This document shows, in pieces, positions 43,926 to 51,550 of a stretch of DNA of 64,000 nt; within the stretch, counting starts at the first letter, position 1, and each line of letters begins with the position of its first letter. A program made the translations under genes and the position numbers. This stretch comes from Algoriphagus alkaliphilus (GTDB lineage Bacteria > Bacteroidota > Bacteroidia > Cytophagales > Cyclobacteriaceae), in NCBI RefSeq assembly GCF_900103735.1, contig NZ_FMXE01000020.1, forward strand, positions 1 to 64,000, read 5' to 3'. The notes beneath the pieces are model-generated. The model had not been told where the DNA came from. It saw only the letters and a list, made by a program, of their open reading frames with translations, and did not search any database.

Positions 43926-44039
43926 ATGGCCAATGGTGCTGTCGCACTACATGTCGAAGCGGACAATCCTGCTCGTAAACTTTATGAGCGATTGGGCTTT
44001 ACCAATAAATATTTGGAAATGAGACTAAACCGGAAATAA
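43926..44039 (+). pseudogene. GNAT acetyltransferase, C-terminal fragment
   Basis: From the ATG at 43926 the frame gives 37 residues ([25 protein letters not shown], then EMRLNRK). [18 protein letters not shown] is the conserved C-terminal part of GNAT acetyltransferases (NxxAxxLYexxGF). The N-terminal acetyl-CoA-binding part is absent. The junction with the symporter fragment is at about 43918-43926. It ends 1 base before the racemase remnant. Confidence 0.75.
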
Positions 44040-44040
44040 A

Positions 44041-45114
44041 ATGGAAAGTCTGACATTAAATTTTGAAAAACTTCGGACCAACTTTGAGTTTTTGAAAAAC
44101 CTCTTTGAAGAAAAAGAGGTGAAATGGGGTGTAGTATCCAATTTGCTTTGCGGGAATAAACTTTTTCTACAGGAATTGATTAATCTGGGAATCCGGGGAA
44201 TTCACGATAGCCGGATTTCAAATCTGGCTATGGTCACCCCCCCCCTGAATCGATCCATTCAGACAGGCTACATCAAGCCTGTTTCCAAAAAGAATGTCTC
44301 TCAAATGGTAAAATTTGCCGATGTGTGTCTGAACAGTGAATTGGAGACGATCCGAATGATCAGCGAAGAGGCTGTAAGACAGGACAAACCCCACAAAATC
44401 ATCATTATGGTGGAAACTGGCGACCTTCGGGAAGGAGTGATGGGGGGAAATTTGGTAGATTTTTACGAGGAGATTTTTGAATTACCGAAAATCGACGTGA
44501 TTGGACTGGGAACCAATCTTAATTGTCTGAATGGGGTCATGCCAAGTACGGACAAGTTGATTCAACTTTCGCTCTAAAAGCAGATTATTGAGTTGAAATT
44601 TGGACGAAAAATCCCATGGGTTTCGGCTGGTACCTCAGTGACGATCCCGCTGATATTTTCCAACCAATTACCAAAGGGGATCAACCATTTCCGGGTAGGA
44701 GAGACCTTATATTTTGGAGTTGATTTGGTAGGCGAAAAAGTAATTGAAGGAATGCAGGGGGATGTTTTTGAACTGGAAGCTGAGATCATTGAGCTTCAGG
44801 AAAAGCCGCTTTTGCCATCGGGCGTTTTGGAGGCCAACCCACAGGGGGAATTTGCCGATATTGATGAGTCTCTCTACGGGAAGACCTCAATTCGGGGAAT
44901 TTTAGACATCGGATTGCTTGACGTAGATCCGAAATATTTGATCATTAATGACCCGGAAATTGAAATTTTGGGAGCCAGTTCGGATATGTTAATCATTAAC
45001 CTTGGAGCGAATCAAAAAGGCCTTAAAGTAGGTGATACAGTGATTTTTAGGCTAAAATATATGGGTGCGCTGGCTTTGATGAACTCCAGTTATATCGAGA
45101 AGGCAGTCGTTTAA
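44041..45114 (+). pseudogene. Alanine/ornithine racemase-family PLP protein, interrupted
   Basis: Two open stretches, 44041-44577 and from 44578 on, lie in the same frame. They are separated by one TAA (44575-44577), and together make 357 codons, the usual size of fold-III racemases of this family. First half: MESLTLNFEKLRTNFEFLK, IRGIHDSRISNLAMV, VGLG-type VIGLGTNLNCLNG. Second half: KIPWVSAGTSVTIPL, FRVGETLYFG and YGKTSIRGILDIGLLDVD. The conserved PLP lysine in the VxxKxxCGN segment is Asn here (VVSNLLCGN). The stop and the missing lysine both point to a dead gene. Confidence 0.75.
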
Positions 45115-45192
45115 ACTAAACATCCTGACATTGGGGAATTGGGTATTGGCATTGTTTTGGGTTTTTATATTCCAGATTAAATCCAGAAACCG

Positions 45193-45771
45193 ATGAAAAA
45201 AATTCTTTTAATATTTTCTCTGACAATTTTAATTGCGGCGAGTGCAAGTGCACAATCGGGGATTGGAATCAGGGGAGGTGCCAATTTCTTTAATTTTGGA
45301 GGAGATGATGTTGCGGATAATAATTATACCAATCGAACCGGATTCCATGCTGGAATTTACGCAAGCATCCTGGGGGGCAGTGCCATCTCTCTAGAGCCTG
45401 GAGTTTATTATTCGATCAAAGGAACTCAAAATAAAGATGCGGCCAATACCCGATCAGTTTTGGACTATGTTGACGTTCCACTTCTATTAAGATTGAAAGT
45501 TGGAGAAGGCTTTAATTTCTTCGGAGGACCTCAGGTTTCCTTCCTTGTCAAGTCCAAGTTTGAAGGTGATTTTGGAAATTCTACGGTTTCTATAAACACA
45601 AACAACATTAAGGATACCGATGTCGGATTTGTCTTTGGTATCGGATATAATCTTCCCAAAGGAGTAAATGTCCAAGGTTCGTATGATTACGGATTAACTC
45701 CAATATTCAAAAACAGTAATGCAGATGTATATAACAGGGGCTTTAAAGTCTCTTTAGGCTATACTTTTTAA
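45193..45771 (+). CDS. PorT-like outer-membrane beta-barrel protein
   Basis: 192 residues: signal peptide MKKILLIFSLTILIAASASAQ, then GIRGGANFFNFGGDD, GFHAGIYASILGGSAISLEPG, VPLLLRLKVGEGFNFFGGPQVS and a C-terminal SYDYGLTPIF ... GFKVSLGYTF. The GxRGGxNxxNF start and aromatic C-terminal strand are those of the outer-membrane barrel family (PF13568) that includes PorT-like proteins. The paralogue at 48966 shares its plan. Role unknown. Confidence 0.82.
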   Translation: MKKILLIFSLTILIAASASAQSGIGIRGGANFFNFGGDDVADNNYTNRTGFHAGIYASILGGSAISLEPGVYYSIKGTQNKDAANTRSVLDYVDVPLLLRLKVGEGFNFFGGPQVSFLVKSKFEGDFGNSTVSINTNNIKDTDVGFVFGIGYNLPKGVNVQGSYDYGLTPIFKNSNADVYNRGFKVSLGYTF

Positions 45772-45786
45772 TATGAGCGTTGGTTT

Positions 45787-45815
45787 GAAAGGGTTGCGAA
45801 AGCAGCCCTTTCTTA
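45787..45815. terminator. Bidirectional terminator
   Basis: Arms GAAAGGGTTGC (45787-45797) and GCAGCCCTTTC (45802-45812) with loop GAAA, between the convergent barrel and cytochrome genes. Confidence 0.75.
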
Positions 45816-46931
45816 TTTTATCTCCGCAATCCAATTTCGGATAAGTTCCACTCCTTCCTGATCTACAGTAGTTCGCCCTATTTCCGGCATGGCTACACCT
45901 ACTTTTGTTGAACTCATGCGGTGAATCACTATCGATTCATCCGGTTTGCCGGGAACAATATCAAACTTGAAACTTCCTGCGCCACTACCTGCAGCGATTG
46001 GAGTTTTGTTAATTCCCAACTTCATCCGATCTCTTTGGTCATAGGTGAGAAACAATCCTGATGTACTAGCCGGGCCCTCGGCTCGGTGACAATGTGCGCA
46101 ATTGATGTCGAGGTAAGCCATTGCCCGATCAACCAAGGCTTGACTTGTATCTTGGTAATTCACCATAGATGGATGGGCAGCAGGTTCATTAAAGCCCTCC
46201 AAAACGCCCAATTCTGTCCAATGTGCCAACTGGTTGGGCTTGGAGGTTCCGTATGCTATTTCATTGTTCAAATGCTTGACTTGCATCCCTATCGGTGACA
46301 GGGTTTCATTTTTGTTATGGCAGCTTTTGCACTGATTTTTGTTGGGAACCAAGTAATTGATCAGTTGCTCCTTTCCTTGGTTGTCGATAAAGCGAACATT
46401 GATTTCACCACCGACTACTTTAAGTACTGCCTCGGTTTGGCTTTCGTTCCAGATGTAAGGATAAGCCTGCCAGCCTTTCTTCTCATGAATCATCAGGCGA
46501 GTTTCGATTATTCTTCGCTCTTCTACAGGTTTTCTAAAGTCTGCGGGATAATAGAAATTTTTTATTAAAACCGATCCATGTGGAAGGTCTATGTCTTCAC
46601 CGTTAATTTTTGCTTTTTCTCCTGGAGGAATAAATAAGAATCTGCTTTTCAGTGCATAATCTGTAAAAAGGGAAGAAGCTGGTTGGTAAAAAATCACTGT
46701 TGAAGCAGGTATCAATTGTTTTATTTCCCCGGTAAAAAATCCATAAGTCGAAAGTCTGCGGTAGGGATAATTGCCGTCCGCCGCTTCCTTAGCCAGCACT
46801 TCTTCCGGTGCTGAAGGCTGAGAATTTGTTTTATCGGGAGAATTTTGACAGGAAATCAAAAAAATGAAGAATAATAAGATGAGACTGATCGTGAAAATTC
46901 CGTTTTGCGTAACTTTTTGACTAAACTTCAT
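45813..46931 (-). CDS. Diheme c-type cytochrome lipoprotein (SO2930/HNE_0200 family)
   Basis: 372 residues from ATG 46931. An upstream ATG at 46955 would overlap the beta-helix gene by 14 bases. The lipoprotein signal FTISLILLFFIFLISC has its Cys at 28. Two heme-binding motifs are CKSCH (201-205) and CAHCH (278-282). The N-terminal half has conserved YPYRRLSTYGFFTG, VIFYQPASSLFTDYALKSRF and FIPPGEKA. The family occurs beside a parallel beta-helix protein (TIGR03806 with TIGR03805), exactly as here. Electron transfer partner unknown; it is anchored to the periplasmic side of a membrane. Confidence 0.85.
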   Translation of the reverse strand: MKFSQKVTQNGIFTISLILLFFIFLISCQNSPDKTNSQPSAPEEVLAKEAADGNYPYRRLSTYGFFTGEIKQLIPASTVIFYQPASSLFTDYALKSRFLFIPPGEKAKINGEDIDLPHGSVLIKNFYYPADFRKPVEERRIIETRLMIHEKKGWQAYPYIWNESQTEAVLKVVGGEINVRFIDNQGKEQLINYLVPNKNQCKSCHNKNETLSPIGMQVKHLNNEIAYGTSKPNQLAHWTELGVLEGFNEPAAHPSMVNYQDTSQALVDRAMAYLDINCAHCHRAEGPASTSGLFLTYDQRDRMKLGINKTPIAAGSGAGSFKFDIVPGKPDESIVIHRMSSTKVGVAMPEIGRTTVDQEGVELIRNWIAEIK

Positions 46932-46941
46932 AGCTTCCAAA

Positions 46942-48240
46942 TTATAGCCCTGCAAGACCGGTGATATCTGTTTTTACCGCCACTTTACAATTCTGGAATA
47001 ATTGATAGTCTTTGAAGGCATCAATATTTTTTTCGCCATCCAATAAAAAGAACCTTGTAAATCGAAGGTTTTCGATGTCGGGTTCCTGTATGCAGATCCT
47101 CATGGGATTGGAGTTTATGGTAGAGCTGATATTTTCATCCCAAATTCCATCGTATATAATGTCCTGAGTTTTGCCAAATCCATAGGCGTTATACACTAAA
47201 ACCAATTTGCCGAGCTCTCTGGAAAAATCCGGGAATCGATACCAATTGCGCTCGTATTTATTGTCATGGAGGAAGATATCAGATGTATAAGGAGACCAAT
47301 TTGGGGCTTCAGCCGGAAATCCGGTGATTTGATAACTTGCAATAGATACTCCGGAAGTCTTATTTCTCAATATTCTGTTCCCATAGATCTCTACTTCTTT
47401 AGCTGCCAGGAGTATTACTCCGGATCCCGGAGGAACCATCGTTACGGTATTTCCATTTGGATCTTCGCCCATGGGAGTCGCAAAATTTTCATGGTTGTTG
47501 TCAATGATGTCGTTATCGTAGATTTTAGTGCCCTTACCGTCAGATTTTGGAAGACCGGGAAGGTTGAATACCAAGATTCCTCCCGAATTATTCCTCGCCG
47601 TATTGCCGAAAACCTCCGCGTTATCGCAATTTTCGATTTCAATACCTGCCACATTTCCAAAAGCAAGGGAGTTTTTGACCACTATATTTTCGGATTGGCC
47701 AACATAGATTCCGGCATCTTTGGAGTGAGAGGCGATACATTCATCGATCACCACATTTTTACACTGTACAGGATAGATGGCGTAAGTTCCATTTTTGGAT
47801 TTATCACCGTTCGTCCAAGTGACGTTGATTCTGCGGAAGGTCAGTCCGTCGGTATGTTGTGCTTTGATGCCATCGCCCGGTGCATCTTCAATGCTTAGAT
47901 CGGCTATGCTGATATTGTTTCCGACGATTCTCACGCCTTCTCCCCCGGCTTTCAGATTTCGGAATGAGAGGACCGTTTGATCCATACCTGCCCCCCTTAT
48001 TTTTACAGCAGTTTTGTTGTCCAGGATCAATTGAGTATTCATTTCATAGAATCCTGCAGGGATTTCAATGGTGGAGGAATCTTCGGCCATGATGAAGGCT
48101 TCAACGATTTTATCAACATCTTCTCGGGGCACTCGTGTCAACTTAGATGAGTCAAAGGTCTGCTCGGTAGTACTGCTTCCACAGGAAAAATAGACCAGTC
48201 CCGCGATCAAAAGGAGGATTGAATTCAGAGAGTTTCTCAT
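46942..48240 (-). CDS. Parallel beta-helix protein paired with the diheme cytochrome
   Basis: The 432 residues begin with a lipoprotein signal (LLLIAGLVYFSCGSS). Right-handed beta-helix turns follow: DGIKAQHTDGLTFRRINVTW, TYAIYPVQCKNVVIDECIAS, AGIYVGQSENIVVKNSLAFG and AGIEIENCDNAEVFGNTARN. This is the family TIGR03805, always encoded near the TIGR03806-type cytochrome. It may be a polysaccharide-active or structural envelope protein; no catalytic site is recognised. First gene of the pair, 10 bases before the cytochrome. Confidence 0.85.
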   Translation of the reverse strand: MRNSLNSILLLIAGLVYFSCGSSTTEQTFDSSKLTRVPREDVDKIVEAFIMAEDSSTIEIPAGFYEMNTQLILDNKTAVKIRGAGMDQTVLSFRNLKAGGEGVRIVGNNISIADLSIEDAPGDGIKAQHTDGLTFRRINVTWTNGDKSKNGTYAIYPVQCKNVVIDECIASHSKDAGIYVGQSENIVVKNSLAFGNVAGIEIENCDNAEVFGNTARNNSGGILVFNLPGLPKSDGKGTKIYDNDIIDNNHENFATPMGEDPNGNTVTMVPPGSGVILLAAKEVEIYGNRILRNKTSGVSIASYQITGFPAEAPNWSPYTSDIFLHDNKYERNWYRFPDFSRELGKLVLVYNAYGFGKTQDIIYDGIWDENISSTINSNPMRICIQEPDIENLRFTRFFLLDGEKNIDAFKDYQLFQNCKVAVKTDITGLAGL

Positions 48241-48320
48241 CGTGATTTCTAGGCTTTGGGTTAATAATAATTAAATCTACCGCATAGCCATAAAATAATC
48301 TTTTGAGGAAAGTCAAATAA

Positions 48321-48884
48321 TCAGATTTTTCCCCGGATCCGGCTTAGGGTTTCAATGCTCATGTCCAAATAAGTGGCAATCTGTCCGACGGATGCTCGTT
48401 GGATAATTTTTGGGCGGTAATCCATCAGATCCAGGTACCGATCTCGGGCAGATTTGAATTTTGAAAATATCAACTGCTCCTCAAGTGAAACATAATACCG
48501 CTCGAGAATCAGCCTGTAGGTTCGTTCGAGGTCATGATGTTTCTCGAATAGTTTTAAAAGTGATTCATATTTTATCCGTGCAACCTTTGTCTTTTCCATT
48601 GCCTCGATATTCTCATAGGAAGGTTTTCTGGAAATAAAGGAATGCATCGCTGTCAAAAACTCTCCCTCCAGCGAAAATGAGACGGTTATATCCTTGTTTT
48701 CTTTTCTGTAAAAACTTCTGGCCGAGCCTTCTATTATAAAATACAAGTGGTCACAAACTTTCCCTTCTTGCTCAAGCAATCCCCCTTTATCCACCAAAAG
48801 TGAATCCAGTTCCTTTTCAAAGGCAATTTTAGCTTCCTCGCCAAGGCCCGGAAACTGGTCAAACATGTTAATGTTATTCTTCAT
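48321..48884 (-). CDS. Crp/Fnr-type cyclic-nucleotide-domain regulator
   Basis: 187 residues from ATG 48884; a TTG at 48905 would add 7. The cyclic nucleotide-binding domain has LLEQEGKVCDHLYFIIEGSARSF and FSLEGEFLTAMHSFISRKPS. The C-terminal helix-turn-helix is ASVGQIATYLDMSIETLSRIRGKI. No cysteine cluster for Fe-S or heme ligand is apparent. Such regulators in Bacteroidota often act on neighbouring genes, here possibly the barrel gene at 48966, which starts 82 bases away in the opposite direction. That link is inference. Confidence 0.88.
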   Translation of the reverse strand: MKNNINMFDQFPGLGEEAKIAFEKELDSLLVDKGGLLEQEGKVCDHLYFIIEGSARSFYRKENKDITVSFSLEGEFLTAMHSFISRKPSYENIEAMEKTKVARIKYESLLKLFEKHHDLERTYRLILERYYVSLEEQLIFSKFKSARDRYLDLMDYRPKIIQRASVGQIATYLDMSIETLSRIRGKI

Positions 48885-48965
48885 CTGTTTTTTTAAAAAA
48901 GTCAAGGATAATTACTAATTGGGTTATCAAACGTTAGTTTTACGGAAATTATAAATATTTGAATC

Positions 48966-49529
48966 ATGAGAAAAGTTTTGATGGCATTCTTTCTGGTCGG
49001 AATAGCGGCCACAGCACAGGCACAATTTGGAGTAAGGGCAGGTTTTAATTCAGCTAACTTCTCAAATACCAATTTTGAAGCAAAAGCCGGATTTCATTTA
49101 GGAGCCTATTATTCGATTGGGACTGATTTTATTTCGTTTGAGCCTGGAATCCAATATTCCCAAAAAGGGTATCAAGCGACAGAGGCTGGCACCGGTAGAT
49201 CAGTCGATGAGAAGTTAGGTTATATAGATATACCGGTTCTTGTGCGGTTGAATTTGATCCCGTCCGTCAATATTTTCGCTGGTCCTCAGGCTTCTTTGTT
49301 AGCATCAAGCGTTTACAAATTGGGTGATGATACTTTTGACAGTTCTGCAGCCATCAGAGGATATGACCTCGGTGGAGTAGTCGGTGCCCAGGTAAAGTTG
49401 CCAATGGGTCTTAATGCACAGGCAAGCTACGATTTTGGGCTCAGTTCTCTCAATTACTACAACACAGATGTCAAAAATCAGGTATTCAAAATCTCCTTAG
49501 GGTATTCTTTTGGAAGTAATAATGAATAA
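48966..49529 (+). CDS. PorT-like outer-membrane beta-barrel protein
   Basis: 187 residues: signal peptide MRKVLMAFFLVGIAATAQAQ, FGVRAGFNSANFSNTNFEAKAGFHLGAYYS, ISFEPGIQYSQKG, DIPVLVRLNLIPSVNIFAGPQAS and ending QVFKISLGYSFGSNN. It shares the order of strands and the PxLxRLxxxxxxNxFxGPQxS block with the gene at 45193, so the two are paralogues within 4 kb. Divergent from the Crp-like gene, which may control it. Confidence 0.82.
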   Translation: MRKVLMAFFLVGIAATAQAQFGVRAGFNSANFSNTNFEAKAGFHLGAYYSIGTDFISFEPGIQYSQKGYQATEAGTGRSVDEKLGYIDIPVLVRLNLIPSVNIFAGPQASLLASSVYKLGDDTFDSSAAIRGYDLGGVVGAQVKLPMGLNAQASYDFGLSSLNYYNTDVKNQVFKISLGYSFGSNNE

Positions 49530-49541
49530 CTACTAAATCTT

Positions 49542-49573
49542 AATCCCGGCCATCAGGCTGGGATTCATTTTTT
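49542..49573. terminator. Terminator between the barrel gene and ruvC
   Basis: Ten-base arms AATCCCGGCC (49542-49551) and GGCTGGGATT (49556-49565, one G-T pair) with loop ATCA, followed by CATTTTTT. Confidence 0.8.
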
Positions 49574-50140
49574 AACTCGGTTTGGGTTGTCTTCGATAAA
49601 TGATTTCCAGCCTTCATTTCTGCCTCGGGTTTGGACTCTTCCCTCGTGGAAATGATGGCAAAGCGCCACAGCCAATGCATCGGTAGCATCGAGCATTTTT
49701 GGCAATTCAGTCAGATTGAACAAAGTTTGTAGCATTGCAGCCACCTGTTCTTTTGACGCGTTTCCGTTCCCTGTGACGGATTGCTTTACTTTTTTTGGAG
49801 AATATTCGGTAATGGGAATCTCACGCGCCAAAGCGGCCGCCATAGCTACTCCTTGAGCTCTTCCTAATTTCAGCATGGACTGCACATTTGCCCCATAAAA
49901 CGGAGCTTCCAAGGCCATTGTGTCGGGCAAAAATTCATCAATAATTCCTGTGACCCGCTCAAAAATCTTCTTCAGTTTCAGCTCATGGGTCTCGTACTTC
50001 TTAAGGTGAATGACGCCATATTGAAGTATTTTATACTTTTTACCCTCAGTCGTGACCAGTGCGTAGCCCATCACATTCGTACCCGGATCGATGCCTAGGA
50101 TAATTTTTTCGTTTGGCTCTTTTTTCTCTTCTTTACTCAC
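49565..50140 (-). CDS. ruvC: Crossover junction endodeoxyribonuclease RuvC
   Basis: 191 residues from a GTG start. It resolves Holliday junctions by symmetric nicking. Active-site residues are visible: IILGIDPGTNVMGYA (Asp18), MALEAPFYGANVQS (Glu78), and DATDALAVALCHHFH (Asp151 and Asp154). The C-terminal 20 residues are lysine/arginine-rich. Divergent from the first glycosyltransferase gene with 21 bases between starts; ruvA and ruvB are not in the window. Confidence 0.95.
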   Translation of the reverse strand: MSKEEKKEPNEKIILGIDPGTNVMGYALVTTEGKKYKILQYGVIHLKKYETHELKLKKIFERVTGIIDEFLPDTMALEAPFYGANVQSMLKLGRAQGVAMAAALAREIPITEYSPKKVKQSVTGNGNASKEQVAAMLQTLFNLTELPKMLDATDALAVALCHHFHEGRVQTRGRNEGWKSFIEDNPNRVKK

Positions 50141-50161
50141 TGCCGCAAGTTAGCCGAAAAG

Positions 50162-51262
50162 ATGATCAGTTTTTACCTCCTTTGGACAGGGTGCTATTTT
50201 GTTTTGCTTTGCTTACTTGGAATGAGATGGCCTAAAAAACAATCCAGTGACGATTCTCATAATTTTTTTCCCAAAGTAACTTTATTGATTCCTTTCAGAA
50301 ATGAACTGGAAAATCTCGGGAATCTGGAAGAGGAGCTATCCAAATTGACATATCCTGATTTACGCATTCTCCTGGTGGATGATCAAAGCGAAGACGGTTC
50401 CTTTTTGCTTTTTAAGGAGAAGTTTGAGACAGACAGCCGGATCCATGTCATTCAAAGTACCGGTATCGGTAAAAAAAGAGCAATTGAAATTGGTGTTCAA
50501 GCCGCCGAAGGAGATTTGATTCTTTGTTCGGATGCAGATTGTCGCTATCCAAATAATTGGGTAGAGCGAATGGTGGGGCCTTTTATGGATCCGGAAATTC
50601 AGCTGGTAGCCGGACCGGTCATCAGTGCTGGTCAAAATAATTTTTTTCAAAGATTTCAGCAGATTGAGTGGTCGAGTATTTTGCTGCTAACTCAGTTCTT
50701 TTTCAGTCACAAGCGGCCATTGATGTGTAGCGGAGCAAACCTTGCCTATCGGAGACAAGCTTTTCAATCCGTCAATGCCTATGGTCAAAACTTGCAGTAT
50801 TTGTCTGGAGATGATGAGTTTCTGCTGAAGAAAATAGCAGCACGATATGGTAAAGAGAGCTGCATGTACCTCCCCTTTATTGGGAGTCTGGTTTGTACCC
50901 AGCCTCAGAAAAGATTATCCGACTTGCTAAACCAACGCATAAGATGGGCTGGAAAATGGAAGGCGCATCGGAGTTTTGTTCATGCTTTTTCAGCGTTGCT
51001 TTCCTTTTTAACCCAACTTACTTGGCTTTTAAGTCTGATTTTACTTGGACTAGGCAAAGTAGGATTCATGGTTTTTCTACTGGTTTGGACAGGAAAGATT
51101 CTTTCGGAAAGGATGGCATTGGGAATGGTTTTGAATACTTTATCACTTAGATTTTCATTTATTGACTTTGTCAAAACCGCAATAGCCCATCCGTTCTATG
51201 TTATTCTTGTCGCTTTTGGTGCGATTTTGGGAAAATTTACATGGAAAGGCCGTGCCAATTGA
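50162..51262 (+). CDS. Membrane glycosyltransferase, family 2
   Basis: The 366 residues have an N-terminal membrane helix (FYLLWTGCYFVLLCLLGM) and a GT-A domain. Marks: VTLLIPFRNELENL, ILLVDDQSEDGS, LILCSDADCRYP (the DxD pair) and SGDDEFLLKKIA. The Q/RxxRW-type motif is QRIRWAGKW (processive GT2 enzymes). Two or three C-terminal hydrophobic helices follow. The gene resembles cellulose/hyaluronan-synthase-type beta-glycosyltransferases, but the product is unknown. It opens a co-directional run up to the asparaginase gene, and 53389-54495 is its paralogue. Confidence 0.85.
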   Translation: MISFYLLWTGCYFVLLCLLGMRWPKKQSSDDSHNFFPKVTLLIPFRNELENLGNLEEELSKLTYPDLRILLVDDQSEDGSFLLFKEKFETDSRIHVIQSTGIGKKRAIEIGVQAAEGDLILCSDADCRYPNNWVERMVGPFMDPEIQLVAGPVISAGQNNFFQRFQQIEWSSILLLTQFFFSHKRPLMCSGANLAYRRQAFQSVNAYGQNLQYLSGDDEFLLKKIAARYGKESCMYLPFIGSLVCTQPQKRLSDLLNQRIRWAGKWKAHRSFVHAFSALLSFLTQLTWLLSLILLGLGKVGFMVFLLVWTGKILSERMALGMVLNTLSLRFSFIDFVKTAIAHPFYVILVAFGAILGKFTWKGRAN

Positions 51263-51295
51263 AGAATCCTTAATTTAGCTTTTGAATTGAAAATT

Positions 51296-51547
51296 ATGAG
51301 CGACACGGAATTTGACTTGCTCGATGAGCTTTATTTTGTACAGACCTACGACTTTATTAAAGAATCCCTGAAATGGGAAGATGAGCTACTGCTGGAGACA
51401 CTGAATTCCCTATATCAATCGGGAATGATAAAATGTCTGAGTGCACCGGATACGGAGCGGTTTGACCAGGTGGATCTATTTAAAGAAGGAAAAAATCTCT
51501 TCTATCTCGCAACCAAAAAGGGTCTCATGGCCCACAATACGCTATAA
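51296..51547 (+). CDS. Small protein of unknown function
   Basis: 83 residues from ATG 51296 (MSDTEFDLLDELYFV). A TTG at 51287 would add 3. Leucine- and acid-rich helices (YDFIKESLKWEDELLLETLNSLYQSG) and a C-terminal FYLATKKGLMAHN suggest a winged-helix-like fold, but no family is recognised. It ends 3 bases before the phosphatase gene and is probably translated with it, perhaps as its regulator. Confidence 0.6.
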   Translation: MSDTEFDLLDELYFVQTYDFIKESLKWEDELLLETLNSLYQSGMIKCLSAPDTERFDQVDLFKEGKNLFYLATKKGLMAHNTL

Positions 51548-51550
51548 TCC

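Noticed and set aside
44575-44577. Recoding of the TAA in the racemase gene (readthrough or selenocysteine)
   Set aside because: TAA is not used for selenocysteine, there is no hairpin of that type after it, and the missing PLP lysine already argues for loss of function.
51296-51547. Anti-sigma antagonist (STAS) partner of the SpoIIE phosphatase
   Set aside because: The 83-residue protein has no STAS pattern and no phospho-Ser motif; it is only called unknown.
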